A DNA stretch of 64,000 bases from Paenibacillus polymyxa M1 (GTDB taxonomy: Bacteria > Bacillota > Bacilli > Paenibacillales > Paenibacillaceae): the NCBI RefSeq assembly GCF_000237325.1, contig NC_017542.1, positions 2,514,501-2,578,500 on the forward strand. The letters are read 5' to 3'. A program made the position numbers and the translations under genes. The notes below the pieces were generated by a model. It saw nothing but the letters and a program-made list of their open reading frames with translations. It was not told where the DNA came from and searched no databases. Shown here piece by piece: positions 37,482 to 46,543 of this stretch (its first letter is position 1; every line of letters starts with the position of its first letter).

Positions 37482-38177
37482 ATGGACAGTGTGAAATACG
37501 CTATTGTTTTTCTACCGCTGTTCCTACTTTATTTGCTTTTAAAGGGAGGGGCTTTGGCAGTAGGTTTACTATATCGACTGATCTATTCCATTTCGACCTT
37601 ACGTGCAGGACAAAGTGACGATCTTCTCGCTGTGCAGCATGCTAAGCGTATTATCGTAATCGGCTCACCGGGGAGCGGTAAGACTTTTTTGGCCAAACGT
37701 CTATCGATGTGGATTCATTTGCCGTATACCTCGTTGGATGATTTGTATTGGGGGCCAGAGTGGAAGCGGAGTACGGACAAGCAATTTCACAAACAGCTGG
37801 GAGAAGTCCTGCAAAGGGAAGAATGGATTATCGAAGGGAATTATCATGAGTGTTATTTTACCGAGCGACTCCAGCGTTCCGATACAATCATCGTGATGGA
37901 TGTCAGCACGATTGAGGCAATATCAGGTGTTATCACACGTTCGCTTAACCGTTTTTTATTTTCCAAGGAGTTACCCACAGGAATAGAGCGGGAAGCTGTT
38001 CGTATTTGGGATATTTCACCTCGGTTTGTCCGCTTTGTTCTGGGTTTTCGCAGGCGTATCCGTCCTAAAATCTGGCCGCTCATTTTGCAATATGGTAATG
38101 AACGGAATTTGATTATCCTAAAATCTAAATATTGTTCATGTCCCTGGATGAGCCCAGATAGACAATTATCTCCTTGA
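37482..38177 (+). CDS. P-loop kinase-like protein with N-terminal membrane segment
   Basis: The 231-residue product begins with a hydrophobic segment (YAIVFLPLFLLYLLLKGG, residues ~6-23), then a P-loop GSPGSGKTFLAKRLS (~64-78) in the style of adenylate-kinase-like or FlaR topology-modulation proteins (LPYTSLDDLYWGPEW, EGNYHECYFTERL). The phosphate acceptor is unknown. I chose ATG 37482 because AAAGGAG lies 11 bases upstream; the in-frame ATG at 37440 has none. The helix anchoring a small kinase to the membrane is unusual for this group. Confidence 0.6.
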   Translation: MDSVKYAIVFLPLFLLYLLLKGGALAVGLLYRLIYSISTLRAGQSDDLLAVQHAKRIIVIGSPGSGKTFLAKRLSMWIHLPYTSLDDLYWGPEWKRSTDKQFHKQLGEVLQREEWIIEGNYHECYFTERLQRSDTIIVMDVSTIEAISGVITRSLNRFLFSKELPTGIEREAVRIWDISPRFVRFVLGFRRRIRPKIWPLILQYGNERNLIILKSKYCSCPWMSPDRQLSP

Positions 38178-38202
38178 CTCAAACCTGCGTTTCGTGTAAA
38201 GT
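38174..38202 (+). promoter_or_regulatory. Candidate promoter of the proS T-box leader
   Basis: TTGACT (38174-38179), 17 bases, TAAAGT (38197-38202). It overlaps the end of the P-loop gene by a few bases, which sets the leader RNA start near 38208. Confidence 0.5.
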
Positions 38203-38224
38203 GGTGAAAATTGTAATATATAGG

Positions 38225-38462
38225 AATAGTGTAGACCAAGGATCAAAGGTTCAATTACCCGCTGTACAGAGAAGAAACCCATGGGCTGAAAGGTTTCTCG
38301 CCGCGAATGAACGTTTCCCTGCCTTGCGAGCTGTAGCGGTGCGTAAGATAAACCGTTACCGGCCAGATGCCGTTATCTGAAGAAGGACCGTCCCGTATAT
38401 GGTTACGGTCAAATGAAGGGTGGTACCACGACACATTCGTCCCTGACGGATGTGTCTTTTTT
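38225..38462 (+). ncRNA. T-box leader of proS
   Basis: The T-box core AGGGTGGTACCACG is at 38416-38429. A terminator follows: ACACATTCGTCCC and ACGGATGTGT with a run of six T (38430-38462). Upstream is a long structured region with several stems (such as GAAACCC/GGGTTTC-type pairing near 38275-38298). Uncharged tRNA-Pro should stabilise the antiterminator and turn on proS. I could not fix the specifier codon by eye. Confidence 0.85.
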
Positions 38463-38499
38463 GCGTACATTTTACGTTCTTACAAGGAGGAAGCCACAC

Positions 38500-40245
38500 A
38501 TGCGCCAAAGCCAATTATTATTGACAACCTTACGTGAAGCACCTGCAGAGGCCGAAGTGATCAGCCATCAGCTGATGCTGCGGGCAGGATTTATCCGCCA
38601 ATTGGCGGCTGGAATGTATACCTATATGCCACTGGGCAGACGGGTGCTCAGAAAAGTGGAACAAATTGTACGAGATGAGATGGATCGTGCAGGGGCTGGA
38701 GAGTTGTTAATGCCTGTATTACAGCCAACGGAGCTGTGGCAAGAATCGGGGAGATACGATGTGTACGGTCCTGAGCTGATGCGTCTGCAAGATCGGCATG
38801 ATCGGGAGTTCGCATTAGGTCCTACACATGAAGAGGTCATTACGTCTTTAATACGAAATGAGGTGAATTCCTATCGGAAATTGCCAGTAACACTGTACCA
38901 AATTCAAACCAAGTTTCGGGATGAACGACGTCCTCGGTTTGGTCTGCTTCGCAGCAGAGAATTTTTGATGAAGGATGCCTATTCGTTTGATGCCAATTGG
39001 GCAGGACTAGATCACACTTATTGGACGATGTTCCAGGCCTACCAACGTATTTTCACCCGCTGCAGTCTGAATTTTCGCGCAGTCGAAGCAGATGCAGGCG
39101 CTATTGGTGGTGAGGGTGAAACTCATGAATTTATGGCACTGGCTGAGATTGGAGAGGATACCATTGTGGCATGTACCTGCTGTGATTATGCTGCCAATCT
39201 TGAAAAGGCGGAGCCACGGACGACGGGGAGCGTAGGAATATCTTCTGTCTCCAATGAAGATGAACATGACAGCCATCCTTCAATTGATACAGATAAAATG
39301 GAAAAACTGTACACTCCAGGTTTGCGAACCATAAATCAACTCGTTGAAACGCTTCACATAGAGCCGAAGGAAATCATCAAAACACTGATTTATATGGCTG
39401 ACGATCAGCCAATTGCGGTAGTTGTCAGAGGAGATCATGAGATCAACGAAGTAAAAGTTAAACAAATTTTAGGTAATGAAAAATTCGAAATAGCAAATGC
39501 AGATGCCGTCACAAAGGCGACTGGAACCCCACCCGGGTTCATAGGTCCATGCGGCTTAACAATCCCTGTGTGGGTCGATTACGCCGTTGTCCAAATGTCC
39601 AGCGGTTTTGCAGGCGCGAACGAGCAGGACTACCATTATCGGCATGTGAATCCAAGACGCGATCTAGATCTTCGCCATGTGGCTGACTTGCGCAATGTTA
39701 TAGAAGGGGATAGATGTTCTCGGTGTGACGAAGGGAAATTGGAACTTCATCGAGGAATTGAGATTGGACACGTATTCAAACTGGGCACCAAGTACAGTGA
39801 AAAGCTGGGGGCGACTTTTCTGGATGCGTCCGGAACTGATCAAGTGATGATTATGGGCTGTTATGGTATTGGTGTTTCCCGAATCCTGTCCGCCATTGTA
39901 GAGCAAAATCATGATCAGAACGGAATGATATGGCCGCATGCGCTCGCTCCGTTTCAGGTTCATATCATTCCGATTTCTGTGAAAGACAGGCTTCAGATGC
40001 AAATAGCTGAGGACTTATACAGCCAACTGCAGGATCGCGGTGTGGAGGTGTTGCTAGATGATCGTGAGGAACGCCCAGGGGTTAAATTTAAAGATTCGGA
40101 TTTAGTAGGTATTCCCGCGCGTATCGTCGTTGGTAAAGATGCTGAACACGGAAAAGTAGAGTTCGTAGAGCGAAGAAGCAGCCACAAAGAGTCGATTCAT
40201 ATCCATGATGTAGAGAGACGGATACTGAACCTCATTCAACACTAA
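38500..40245 (+). CDS. proS: Prolyl-tRNA synthetase
   Basis: The 581-residue class II enzyme charges tRNA-Pro. Motif 1 begins GRRVLRKVEQIVRDEMDRAG (within residues ~46-65), motif 2 is in KFRDERRPRFGLLRSREFLMKD (split around ~137-158), motif 3 is GCYGIGVSRILSAIVEQ (~450). Between motifs 2 and 3 lies the YbaK-like editing domain (~225-390; ETLHIEPKEIIKTLIYM, GPCGLTIPVW) that removes mischarged alanine. ATG 38500 follows AAGGAGGAAGCC; the longer frame from 38413 runs through the T-box. A separate ybaK gene (45515-45994) may back up editing. Confidence 0.96.
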   Translation: MRQSQLLLTTLREAPAEAEVISHQLMLRAGFIRQLAAGMYTYMPLGRRVLRKVEQIVRDEMDRAGAGELLMPVLQPTELWQESGRYDVYGPELMRLQDRHDREFALGPTHEEVITSLIRNEVNSYRKLPVTLYQIQTKFRDERRPRFGLLRSREFLMKDAYSFDANWAGLDHTYWTMFQAYQRIFTRCSLNFRAVEADAGAIGGEGETHEFMALAEIGEDTIVACTCCDYAANLEKAEPRTTGSVGISSVSNEDEHDSHPSIDTDKMEKLYTPGLRTINQLVETLHIEPKEIIKTLIYMADDQPIAVVVRGDHEINEVKVKQILGNEKFEIANADAVTKATGTPPGFIGPCGLTIPVWVDYAVVQMSSGFAGANEQDYHYRHVNPRRDLDLRHVADLRNVIEGDRCSRCDEGKLELHRGIEIGHVFKLGTKYSEKLGATFLDASGTDQVMIMGCYGIGVSRILSAIVEQNHDQNGMIWPHALAPFQVHIIPISVKDRLQMQIAEDLYSQLQDRGVEVLLDDREERPGVKFKDSDLVGIPARIVVGKDAEHGKVEFVERRSSHKESIHIHDVERRILNLIQH

Positions 40246-41006
40246 GCATCTGTATCCCGTAGAATATGGCCTTCTCCAAGTGCAATCTCATGAAAGTCAG
40301 CCATCTGACGTGCTTGAAACCGAATGGGCTTGTCTCGACCTATCATAATGATATTTTGGATGTCAGCAATGCCTTCCGAGGGTAGGGAGAACGTGGTAAC
40401 ATAGGCGAATTCTTCACGCAGCGTTGTGTGAATGGCATGGATCAGATGATCGTGTTCGCTTTTGCCTATCAAATTCATAATTAGCGAGCCTTCTGCATCC
40501 AGCTTTTCTTTGGCCATTTTGAAAAATTCCCAAGATATTAAATGCAAAGGCGTACCCTGCTCCGTGAAGGCGTCCAAAATAATATAGTCATAAGCATCCG
40601 GGCTCTCCTTCTCCAGAATGCGGCGTCCATCACCAATAACTACATTGTCCTGGTCGTATCCAAAGAATGTTCGGCTGAATTCTACCACTTGTGCGTCCAG
40701 CTCGGCAATCTTAAAGCGTTTGTCTGCAAAATGACCCGCAATCGTGCCTACACCATGTCCGATAACAAACACGTCTTCAAATGACGGGTCGTTCAGCTCC
40801 ATGAGATGAATGATTGCTCTGGGATATTCGAACAGAATACGTTGCGGATGATTCAAATCCATCGCACCTTGGATGGCTGCATTGGAGAATTGCATCACGC
40901 GAAATAATCCCTTTTCACCATACAGCTCCGTGGTTTCATATACCGTGATTTCATGGTTATTGCTCAACTTTTTATGTAAGACATCCAAGTGAATAATCTC
41001 CTTCAA
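40242..41006 (-). CDS. Spermidine-synthase-like SAM-binding protein
   Basis: The 254-residue protein has a Rossmann fold like polyamine aminopropyltransferases: VFVIGHGVGTIAGHFAD (glycine loop), the acidic AELDAQVVEFSR, and DAYDYIILDAFTEQG. The aminopropyl-acceptor tyrosine/aspartate signature of true SpeE (GGGDG, YDVI-D-DPxGP) is altered, so function may be a related methyl- or aminopropyl-transfer. I chose TTG 41006 since AGGAGG lies nine bases upstream; ATG 41033 has no site. Its stop overlaps the convergent proS stop by 4 bases, with no terminator between. Confidence 0.7.
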   Translation of the reverse strand: MKEIIHLDVLHKKLSNNHEITVYETTELYGEKGLFRVMQFSNAAIQGAMDLNHPQRILFEYPRAIIHLMELNDPSFEDVFVIGHGVGTIAGHFADKRFKIAELDAQVVEFSRTFFGYDQDNVVIGDGRRILEKESPDAYDYIILDAFTEQGTPLHLISWEFFKMAKEKLDAEGSLIMNLIGKSEHDHLIHAIHTTLREEFAYVTTFSLPSEGIADIQNIIMIGRDKPIRFQARQMADFHEIALGEGHILRDTDA

Positions 41007-41224
41007 GTCAGACTTCCTCCTCATCTTAGACATTCATAGGATTATTGTCCATAGATGAGGGGATTGAAAGTTCACATTCTTGAAGCATCCCTAATTAGGT
41101 AGAATTGTTTATTTTTCCATAACGGAGTTGTTTGAACTTGTTCGTATGTCCTTTAGGAGATATAATATACAAGGATATAATGAAGTTCGTTGTGTATATT
41201 CATACAGGAAGAGAGCGGGATATT

Positions 41225-41944
41225 ATGGGACGTAAGTGGAATAACATTAAAGAAAAGAAGGCATCCAAGGATGCTAATACGAGTCGTATATATGCTAAAT
41301 TTGGCGTGGAAATTTATGTGGCAGCCAAACAGGGCGAGCCTGATCCTGAATCCAATCGGGTACTAAGAGTCGTGTTAGAACGTGCAAAAACGTACAATGT
41401 ACCGAAAGCGATCATTGACCGTGCTATTGAAAAAGCAAAAGGTGCTGGCGATGAAAACTACGTAGAGCTTCGTTATGAAGGTTTCGGACCGAACGGCTCC
41501 ATGGTCATTGTAGATGCACTGACTAATAACGTAAACCGTACAGCATCGGATGTGCGTTCTGCATTTACTAAAAATGGCGGTAGCTTGGGCGTGAGCGGAT
41601 CTGTAGCCTACATGTTTGATTCCACGGCAGTTATTGGTCTGGTGGGTAAAACCGCAGATGAAGTGCTGGAGCTGCTGATGGAGGCAGATGTCGAGGTTCG
41701 TGACATCATTGAAGAAGATGAAGCCGTCATCGTATATGCAGAGCCTGATCAATTCCATGCTGTTCAGGAAGCTTTCAAGCAGGCAGGAGTAACTGAGTTT
41801 ACTGTGGCTGAGCTCACCATGCTTGCCCAAAATGATATTACTCTTCCGGAAGATGCACAGGTTCAATTTGATAAATTGATTGATGCATTAGAGGACTTGG
41901 AAGATGTTCAGCAGGTGTACCACAACGTAGACTCTGAGGAATAA
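41225..41944 (+). CDS. YebC/PmpR-family transcription or translation regulator
   Basis: The 239-residue protein has the family start [18 protein letters not shown], the conserved core [21 protein letters not shown] (split ~68-88) and [16 protein letters not shown]. Recent work ties this family to rescue of ribosomes at proline-rich stretches in addition to DNA binding. The sequence resembles the YeeN group of Bacillus rather than YrbC. I chose ATG 41225 as family members begin there, preceded by GAAGAGAGCGGGA. A strong terminator follows. Confidence 0.9.
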   Translation: MGRKWNNIKEKKASKDANTSRIYAKFGVEIYVAAKQGEPDPESNRVLRVVLERAKTYNVPKAIIDRAIEKAKGAGDENYVELRYEGFGPNGSMVIVDALTNNVNRTASDVRSAFTKNGGSLGVSGSVAYMFDSTAVIGLVGKTADEVLELLMEADVEVRDIIEEDEAVIVYAEPDQFHAVQEAFKQAGVTEFTVAELTMLAQNDITLPEDAQVQFDKLIDALEDLEDVQQVYHNVDSEE

Positions 41945-41994
41945 TCGGATTGCATCATTTACATCTGAGCGTTTGGATAAAATAAACATCCCTA

Positions 41995-42026
41995 AACCAT
42001 CGTATTTCGGTACGATGGTTTTTTTT
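41995..42026 (+). terminator. Terminator behind the YebC-family gene
   Basis: AACCATCGTA-TTTCGG-TACGATGGTT with eight T following. Confidence 0.95.
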
Positions 42027-42060
42027 GTGAATAAAATGATATAAAATCAATTTCATTTTC

Positions 42061-42089
42061 TTGACTGATCAGTCTGTAAAAATTATAAT
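42061..42089 (+). promoter_or_regulatory. Promoter and operator of the TetR gene
   Basis: TTGACT (42061-42066), 17 bases, TATAAT (42084-42089). The perfect 12-base palindrome GACTGATCAGTC (42063-42074) overlaps the -35 box, so repressor binding would block polymerase. Confidence 0.8.
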
Positions 42090-42115
42090 CATAGTCAAGG
42101 AGGCGAACATGAGGT

Positions 42116-42700
42116 TTGGGAAGAGCTAAAGAATTTGATACTGAAAGTGTTCTGCGAAAAGCTATGGCTGTATTTGGAGAGCATGGCTATGAGGGAACTT
42201 CTTTGACAATTTTACTGGATCAGCTGGGTATAGCGCGGCAGAGTCTTTATGATACCTACGGAACGAAATATGATTTATTTTTTTCGGCTATTCAGCTTTA
42301 TATACGTGACAAAACTGAAGCCGTAGTTCATCTGCTCAGTCAACCTGGGAGCATTAAGGATGCAATAGCGACGATTTTTAATGAATCTGTTAGAGTGTTG
42401 ACGGATAAGAGACTGTCCAAGGAATGCTTTATTATGAACAGTGCTATTGAACAGGCTCCGCATCATCATGAGATCAAAGCTTTTATTTCTGAAAATACTG
42501 AAAAGCTTGAACTTGCTTTTTACAACGCCCTAGTCCGCGCCCAAAAAGAGGGGGAGATTCATGCTACAGAATCTGAGCTATTGTCAATCGCCAGATTTCT
42601 AAATCATGCCCGACTATCATTGACATTTACCGCCAAGACAGGCGCAAGCACTGAGGTGCTTAGAGATATTGTACGTACAACACTGTCGGTTTTGGATTGA
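42116..42700 (+). CDS. TetR-family transcriptional regulator
   Basis: The 194-residue protein begins with a TetR DNA-binding domain (residues ~8-58; TSLTILLDQLGIARQSLYDTYGTK) and has a helical ligand domain. It most likely senses an oxidant or quinone-like compound, because its operators lie before an NmrA-type dehydrogenase gene. TTG 42116 is the only start giving the full domain. Oddly, the strong site AAGGAGG feeds ATG 42109, which reads only six codons (MRFGKS) before stopping across the TTG. Matching operators lie upstream of the gene and of the next operon. Confidence 0.85.
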   Translation: MGRAKEFDTESVLRKAMAVFGEHGYEGTSLTILLDQLGIARQSLYDTYGTKYDLFFSAIQLYIRDKTEAVVHLLSQPGSIKDAIATIFNESVRVLTDKRLSKECFIMNSAIEQAPHHHEIKAFISENTEKLELAFYNALVRAQKEGEIHATESELLSIARFLNHARLSLTFTAKTGASTEVLRDIVRTTLSVLD

Positions 42701-42742
42701 TCTTTATGAACGCTTAATAGCGTTTATTTTTTGAACATTCCA

Positions 42743-42795
42743 GACCGATTAGTCAAATATTTTTTTTGAGTATTATAGACTATTCAGTCTAGAAT
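42743..42795 (+). promoter_or_regulatory. Promoter with two TetR operators before the SnoaL/NmrA pair
   Basis: GACCGATTAGTC (42743-42754) and TAGACT-ATTC-AGTCTA (42776-42791) resemble the operator at 42063. TTGAGT (42766-42771), 18 bases, TAGAAT (42790-42795) form a promoter whose spacer holds the second operator. Confidence 0.75.
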
Positions 42796-42867
42796 GATTA
42801 TGTTTATTTTCGCGTCTTAAATTCACTTTTTAAACAGAAATTAAAATAAATATGCGAGGTGTCTACC

Positions 42868-43296
42868 ATGAATATCAATCCGAATACTGACGATGCAAAA
42901 CAGCAAGCACAAGCAGTCATGCATAAATTTACGAGCAACCTGTTAGAAGAAAATATGGAGCAATGGATTTCATTATTTGATGATAACGCTGTTTTCGAGT
43001 TCCCTTATGCACCTAAACATTTTGTACAAGTGCTTCAGGGTAAAGCAGCAATTTACGAGTATATTAAGGAGTTTCCTAGTATACTTCGGATTCAGCATTT
43101 CTCTTCACCAACTATCCATACGACAACGGACCCGAGTTTATTCGTGGCCGAATTCGCCTCTGAGGCGCAGGCTGTGAGCACAGGTAAACCGTATAATCAA
43201 ACCTACATTTCTGTTATTAAGCTGAAGAACGGAAAAATTAGTCACTACAAAGATTATTGGAACCCTTTGGTAGCTCTAGAAGCTCTAGAATCGTGA
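42868..43296 (+). CDS. SnoaL-like/NTF2-like protein
   Basis: The 142-residue protein has the cone-shaped NTF2 fold seen in SnoaL-like proteins: WISLFDDNAVFEFPYAP (~31-47) and ISHYKDYWNPL at the end. Many members are small isomerases, but no catalytic residues can be assigned here. I chose ATG 42868 because GAGGTG lies six bases upstream, while the GTG 42859 is in that site. It is under a promoter holding two TetR operators and lies 74 bases before the NmrA gene, so the two are probably co-induced. Confidence 0.8.
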   Translation: MNINPNTDDAKQQAQAVMHKFTSNLLEENMEQWISLFDDNAVFEFPYAPKHFVQVLQGKAAIYEYIKEFPSILRIQHFSSPTIHTTTDPSLFVAEFASEAQAVSTGKPYNQTYISVIKLKNGKISHYKDYWNPLVALEALES

Positions 43297-43370
43297 ATGA
43301 AAAAGTCAATTCTCATAGGGATATAGAGATCTAGGCGAAAATAAAAAATTAAAAATAGGAGTTGAATTTC

Positions 43371-44231
43371 ATGAAAGACAGAAATATAGCGTTGATTACA
43401 GGAGCAAACGGCAAAACAGGCAGCCGTGTAGCTGCCAGACTTATGCAACTTCAGTATCCGGTACGTTTGGCAGGGCGTACTAAACCTGGCAATTCGGAAG
43501 GGGCGGATTATGTATTTTTTGATTGGTATGATGAATCAACACATGCACAGGCGCTGATGAATGTAGGTAAAATTTATTTGGTAGTACCTGTGCTGGACGT
43601 CAATCCCGCCAAAGTGATGATTCCTTTTATTGAAAAAGCCTTGAGTGCCGGAGTGCAAAGATTTGTGCTGTTAGGGAGCGCATCTGTGCCTGAGGACGGA
43701 CCAGTATTTGGACCTGTGCATCAAGCACTTCGTAGATTAGCTCCAGAGTGGGCTGTACTGCAGCCATCCTACTTTATGGAGAATTTCACAGAAGGCCAGC
43801 ATGTGGGCACGATCAAAAACAACAAGGCCATTTATAGTGCAACCCGAAACGGGAGAATAGGCTTCGTAAGTGCAGATGACATTGCAGAAGTGGGAGTGAG
43901 GGCTCTTATTGACGATAAACCACACAACACGGCTCATGTCATCACTGGACCTCAATCACTAACATATGACGAAGTGGCTGAACTGATCGGGAAATCAACA
44001 GTCCAACCGATCCAGCATATCTCGTTGTCTGATGAAGAGTTGAAAGCGGGCATGGTTCACGCTGGAATGCCTGAGGAATATGCAGATATGCTGGCAGGAT
44101 TAGATAGAAGGATACGTGAAAATGGAAGTGAAGACCAAGTGACCGATACCGTTAAGCTTGTCACTGGGCGCTGTCCGGTCTCATTTGAGCAGTTTGTTCT
44201 GAGCCACGGAAACAGCTGGAAGACATCATGA
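43371..44231 (+). CDS. NmrA-type NAD(P)-binding oxidoreductase
   Basis: The 286-residue protein starts with a Rossmann nucleotide site ALITGANGKTGSRVAARL (~7-24) and follows the NmrA/quinone oxidoreductase (QorB/Ycf39-like) pattern (FVLLGSASVPEDG, VLQPSYFMENF, IGFVSADDIAEVGVRAL). It probably reduces a quinone or senses the redox state. ATG 43371 is nine bases past AGGAG. Control by the adjacent TetR protein, through matching operators, suggests it detoxifies the compound that protein senses. The real substrate is not evident. Confidence 0.85.
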   Translation: MKDRNIALITGANGKTGSRVAARLMQLQYPVRLAGRTKPGNSEGADYVFFDWYDESTHAQALMNVGKIYLVVPVLDVNPAKVMIPFIEKALSAGVQRFVLLGSASVPEDGPVFGPVHQALRRLAPEWAVLQPSYFMENFTEGQHVGTIKNNKAIYSATRNGRIGFVSADDIAEVGVRALIDDKPHNTAHVITGPQSLTYDEVAELIGKSTVQPIQHISLSDEELKAGMVHAGMPEEYADMLAGLDRRIRENGSEDQVTDTVKLVTGRCPVSFEQFVLSHGNSWKTS

Positions 44232-44244
44232 CAAAGTGTTTCCT

Positions 44245-45438
44245 TTATTTCTTTTTAGGGTCATAAGAGTAACCAGGATACTTGACGACGGGCCATTTGA
44301 CCTTTCGTAAATTAGAGATCACATCAGCGCCAACGTGTAAATTACTTTGAATCAGTTCTTTAGGCGTAAGAGCCATCCATTGATTTAAGGACACATCTGC
44401 AAAACGGTCACTTTTAAACATCTCAAGAAACCATAGTGTGCTAGAACCTGTATTTTGAATGTAATGACCGTAAGCAAAGGGCACATATCCAACATCCCCG
44501 GCTCTGAAATCAAATGTACGAGCTGCACCATTACCGCCAAAGACAGTCATCCGTCCTTGCCCGGCAAGATAGTATTGCCATTCGTCATTATTGGGGTGCC
44601 AATGCATTTCTCGCATGGCTCCAGGCTCAATCTCAACAAGGGCAGCTGCAATGGTTTTGGAAATCGGAAAATTGGAGGAGTCAACGATCCGTACGCTTCC
44701 GCCTGGTGTTTTGATCGGGGGCTGAGCTAGTAACTCATGCTTAAAGGATTGGGGCAACGTCCCGTAGGGAGAAGGAACCGCTTGACTTTGAATTGAACCG
44801 GGAACGGAGTCCTGATAGATGTAGACTTGGTCTTGAGGAATCTCTGCAAAATCGGCTTCTGGAATCCCGAAATTTGCAGAGAGCACCTCTTTAGGTGTGT
44901 GTGCGAACCAATCCGAGATGGATAAGGTGTTCAGATCGGAGAAACTGCCATCGTCGAAAACCAGCAAAAATTCACAGCCTTCTTCAAGGCCCTGTATAGA
45001 ATGCGGGATGCCAGGTGGAAAGTACCAGAGATCGCCAGGGCCTACATCAGCAATAAAATTACGTCCATCTTGGTCAACTGCCGTAATGCGAGCACTACCT
45101 AACAGCATATAAGACCATTCTGCCTGCTGATGCCAGTGAAGTTCGCGGACACCGCCCGGTGTCAAACTCATATTCACGCCGGCAAGAGTTGTGGCAATGG
45201 GTAATTCCCTTACTGTAACTTCTCTTGACCATCCACCCTGATTAAGCTGCATATGGGCGTCTGAAAAAGAAAACCTCATATTCGGTATGAGACCATTGTC
45301 CGTTACGGGAGGAACCAGCATATCTGGATTTTGTAAATCCCTCATCACATCACGTGGACCCTTGTCAATCCCCCCTGCGCCATCATTTCTTATGGGCTGG
45401 GGGATTCTGACTTTTTTCGAGCAATCATTATGCATCAT
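44245..45438 (-). CDS. Oxalate decarboxylase-type bicupin with altered lid
   Basis: The 397-residue cytoplasmic bicupin has two Mn sites: [11 protein letters not shown] in the N-cupin and [12 protein letters not shown] in the C-cupin, each followed by a later His ([20 protein letters not shown]). It should turn oxalate into formate and carbon dioxide. The lid that shapes activity reads [14 protein letters not shown], where B. subtilis OxdC has SFSENSTFQLTDW: the catalytic Glu is Asp and the following residues differ. ATG 45438 follows GAGAGGAAGATCAA. A decayed relative is at 31006-31538. Confidence 0.9.
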   Translation of the reverse strand: MMHNDCSKKVRIPQPIRNDGAGGIDKGPRDVMRDLQNPDMLVPPVTDNGLIPNMRFSFSDAHMQLNQGGWSREVTVRELPIATTLAGVNMSLTPGGVRELHWHQQAEWSYMLLGSARITAVDQDGRNFIADVGPGDLWYFPPGIPHSIQGLEEGCEFLLVFDDGSFSDLNTLSISDWFAHTPKEVLSANFGIPEADFAEIPQDQVYIYQDSVPGSIQSQAVPSPYGTLPQSFKHELLAQPPIKTPGGSVRIVDSSNFPISKTIAAALVEIEPGAMREMHWHPNNDEWQYYLAGQGRMTVFGGNGAARTFDFRAGDVGYVPFAYGHYIQNTGSSTLWFLEMFKSDRFADVSLNQWMALTPKELIQSNLHVGADVISNLRKVKWPVVKYPGYSYDPKKK

Positions 45439-45514
45439 TTGATCTTCCTCTCCAAGTTGAAGCATAGGATTAAGAGAAAATACGCATAAAGATTTTATGA
45501 GGACGTGATGAGTT

Positions 45515-45994
45515 TTATGCCGTGTGCGTTAGATCTGTAAACTGTGCTTGGATGATTTGGGCTAAATCATGCGGACTCAGCTCCACTTGGGTTCCAATTT
45601 TCCCAGCGCTCACGACGATCGTTTCCAGCTCAAATGCAGGCTGGTCGATATAAGTGGGATAGATCTTTTTCATCCCTATGGGAGAGCAGCCGCCGCGAAT
45701 ATATCCCGTATGCTTTTGCAGATCCTTAACTGGAAGCATTTCAATTTTCTTCTCTCCCGCAGATTTGGCAGCCTTTTTGAGATCGAGCTCTTTATGTACA
45801 GGAATGACAAAAACAAACAGACTTTGTTTGCTATGTGCAACCAAAGTTTTAAAAACAGATTCCGGTGCTCTTTGAATCTTTTCGGCTACGTTCATACCGT
45901 CTATTTTTCCGTCTTGGTGGTCATAACTCAAAATATTGTAGTGGATGTGTTGCCCGTCCAATATACGCATAGCGTTTGTTTTACTCACACTCAT
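45515..45994 (-). CDS. ybaK: Cys-tRNA(Pro)/Cys-tRNA(Cys) deacylase YbaK
   Basis: The 159-residue protein has the YbaK/EbsC fold: [10 protein letters not shown] holding the key Lys (~49), [12 protein letters not shown] and the loop [19 protein letters not shown]. YbaK hydrolyses Cys wrongly attached to tRNA-Pro, which fits the proS gene about 5 kb away. AAAGGAAG precedes the ATG. The next upstream gene (46011-46346) runs the same way 16 bases further, so both may be one transcript. I see no reason to doubt the assignment. Confidence 0.95.
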   Translation of the reverse strand: MSVSKTNAMRILDGQHIHYNILSYDHQDGKIDGMNVAEKIQRAPESVFKTLVAHSKQSLFVFVIPVHKELDLKKAAKSAGEKKIEMLPVKDLQKHTGYIRGGCSPIGMKKIYPTYIDQPAFELETIVVSAGKIGTQVELSPHDLAQIIQAQFTDLTHTA

Positions 45995-46010
45995 TTTAAT
46001 TCTTCCTTTC

Positions 46011-46346
46011 TTAGCGTTTTTCCAAGTAATCTACATAATCTTTTGCATCCTTAAGTGAAAGATTCTTAGCGGTTCTTAACTCTTTTATGGCTTTAATCTT
46101 ATTTCCTTCCCTGATCAGTAGAAGCAGCCTTTCATTGATTTCTTCAGAAGCATCTGCATGTTGGATATGTGGAGCAGGAGGAGCGATTGTATTTGACATC
46201 GAGGTTCCCGTTAGTCCTGAACGATTCTCAAGACGCTCCACATCGGATTTCAAGTCATTAAGCCGAGATTGAAGGTGATAGACCTTGAACAAAAGTATGA
46301 CGGAGAGGATCAATGCAATGATTGCTACATATTCGCTAGTTGCCAA
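46011..46346 (-). CDS. Small membrane protein with coiled coil and L7/L12-like C-terminus
   Basis: The 111-residue protein has one membrane helix (YVAIIALILSVILLFKVY, ~6-22), a coiled coil (LQSRLNDLKSDVERLENR) and a C-terminal segment (~80-110, IREGNKIKAIKELRTAKN, LSLKDAKDYVDYLEKR) that resembles the C-terminal domain of ribosomal protein L7/L12, which binds translation GTPases. That would anchor such a domain at the membrane. I chose TTG 46346 because GGGAG lies six bases upstream; ATG 46400 has no site and adds a basic tail. Function unknown. Confidence 0.65.
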   Translation of the reverse strand: MATSEYVAIIALILSVILLFKVYHLQSRLNDLKSDVERLENRSGLTGTSMSNTIAPPAPHIQHADASEEINERLLLLIREGNKIKAIKELRTAKNLSLKDAKDYVDYLEKR

Positions 46347-46464
46347 TAGAATCTCCCTTTTCTTGTTAGTTTTATCATTAAATTTTTGTCCCTTAAACAT
46401 AGTATATCATGATGGTTGACTAATCGAATTGAGAATCATATTCTTTGCGTACGGGTAGTGCAAA

Positions 46465-46511
46465 TTGACTTATTGCAGACCGAGCGTTATATTACAGCTT
46501 ATTATTAAGCT
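46465..46511 (+). promoter_or_regulatory. Promoter and possible operator of the ROK regulator gene
   Basis: TTGACT (46465-46470), 17 bases, TATATT (46488-46493). The perfect inverted repeat AGCTTA-TTAT-TAAGCT (46496-46511) lies at the expected start point. Confidence 0.65.
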
Positions 46512-46543
46512 TTTTATAATCACTTCAAAAGGAGTGTATTCAA

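Noticed and set aside
38413..38499. proS start at 38413
   Set aside because: This codon lies inside the T-box, before its terminator; the family's start and AAGGAGG are at 38500.
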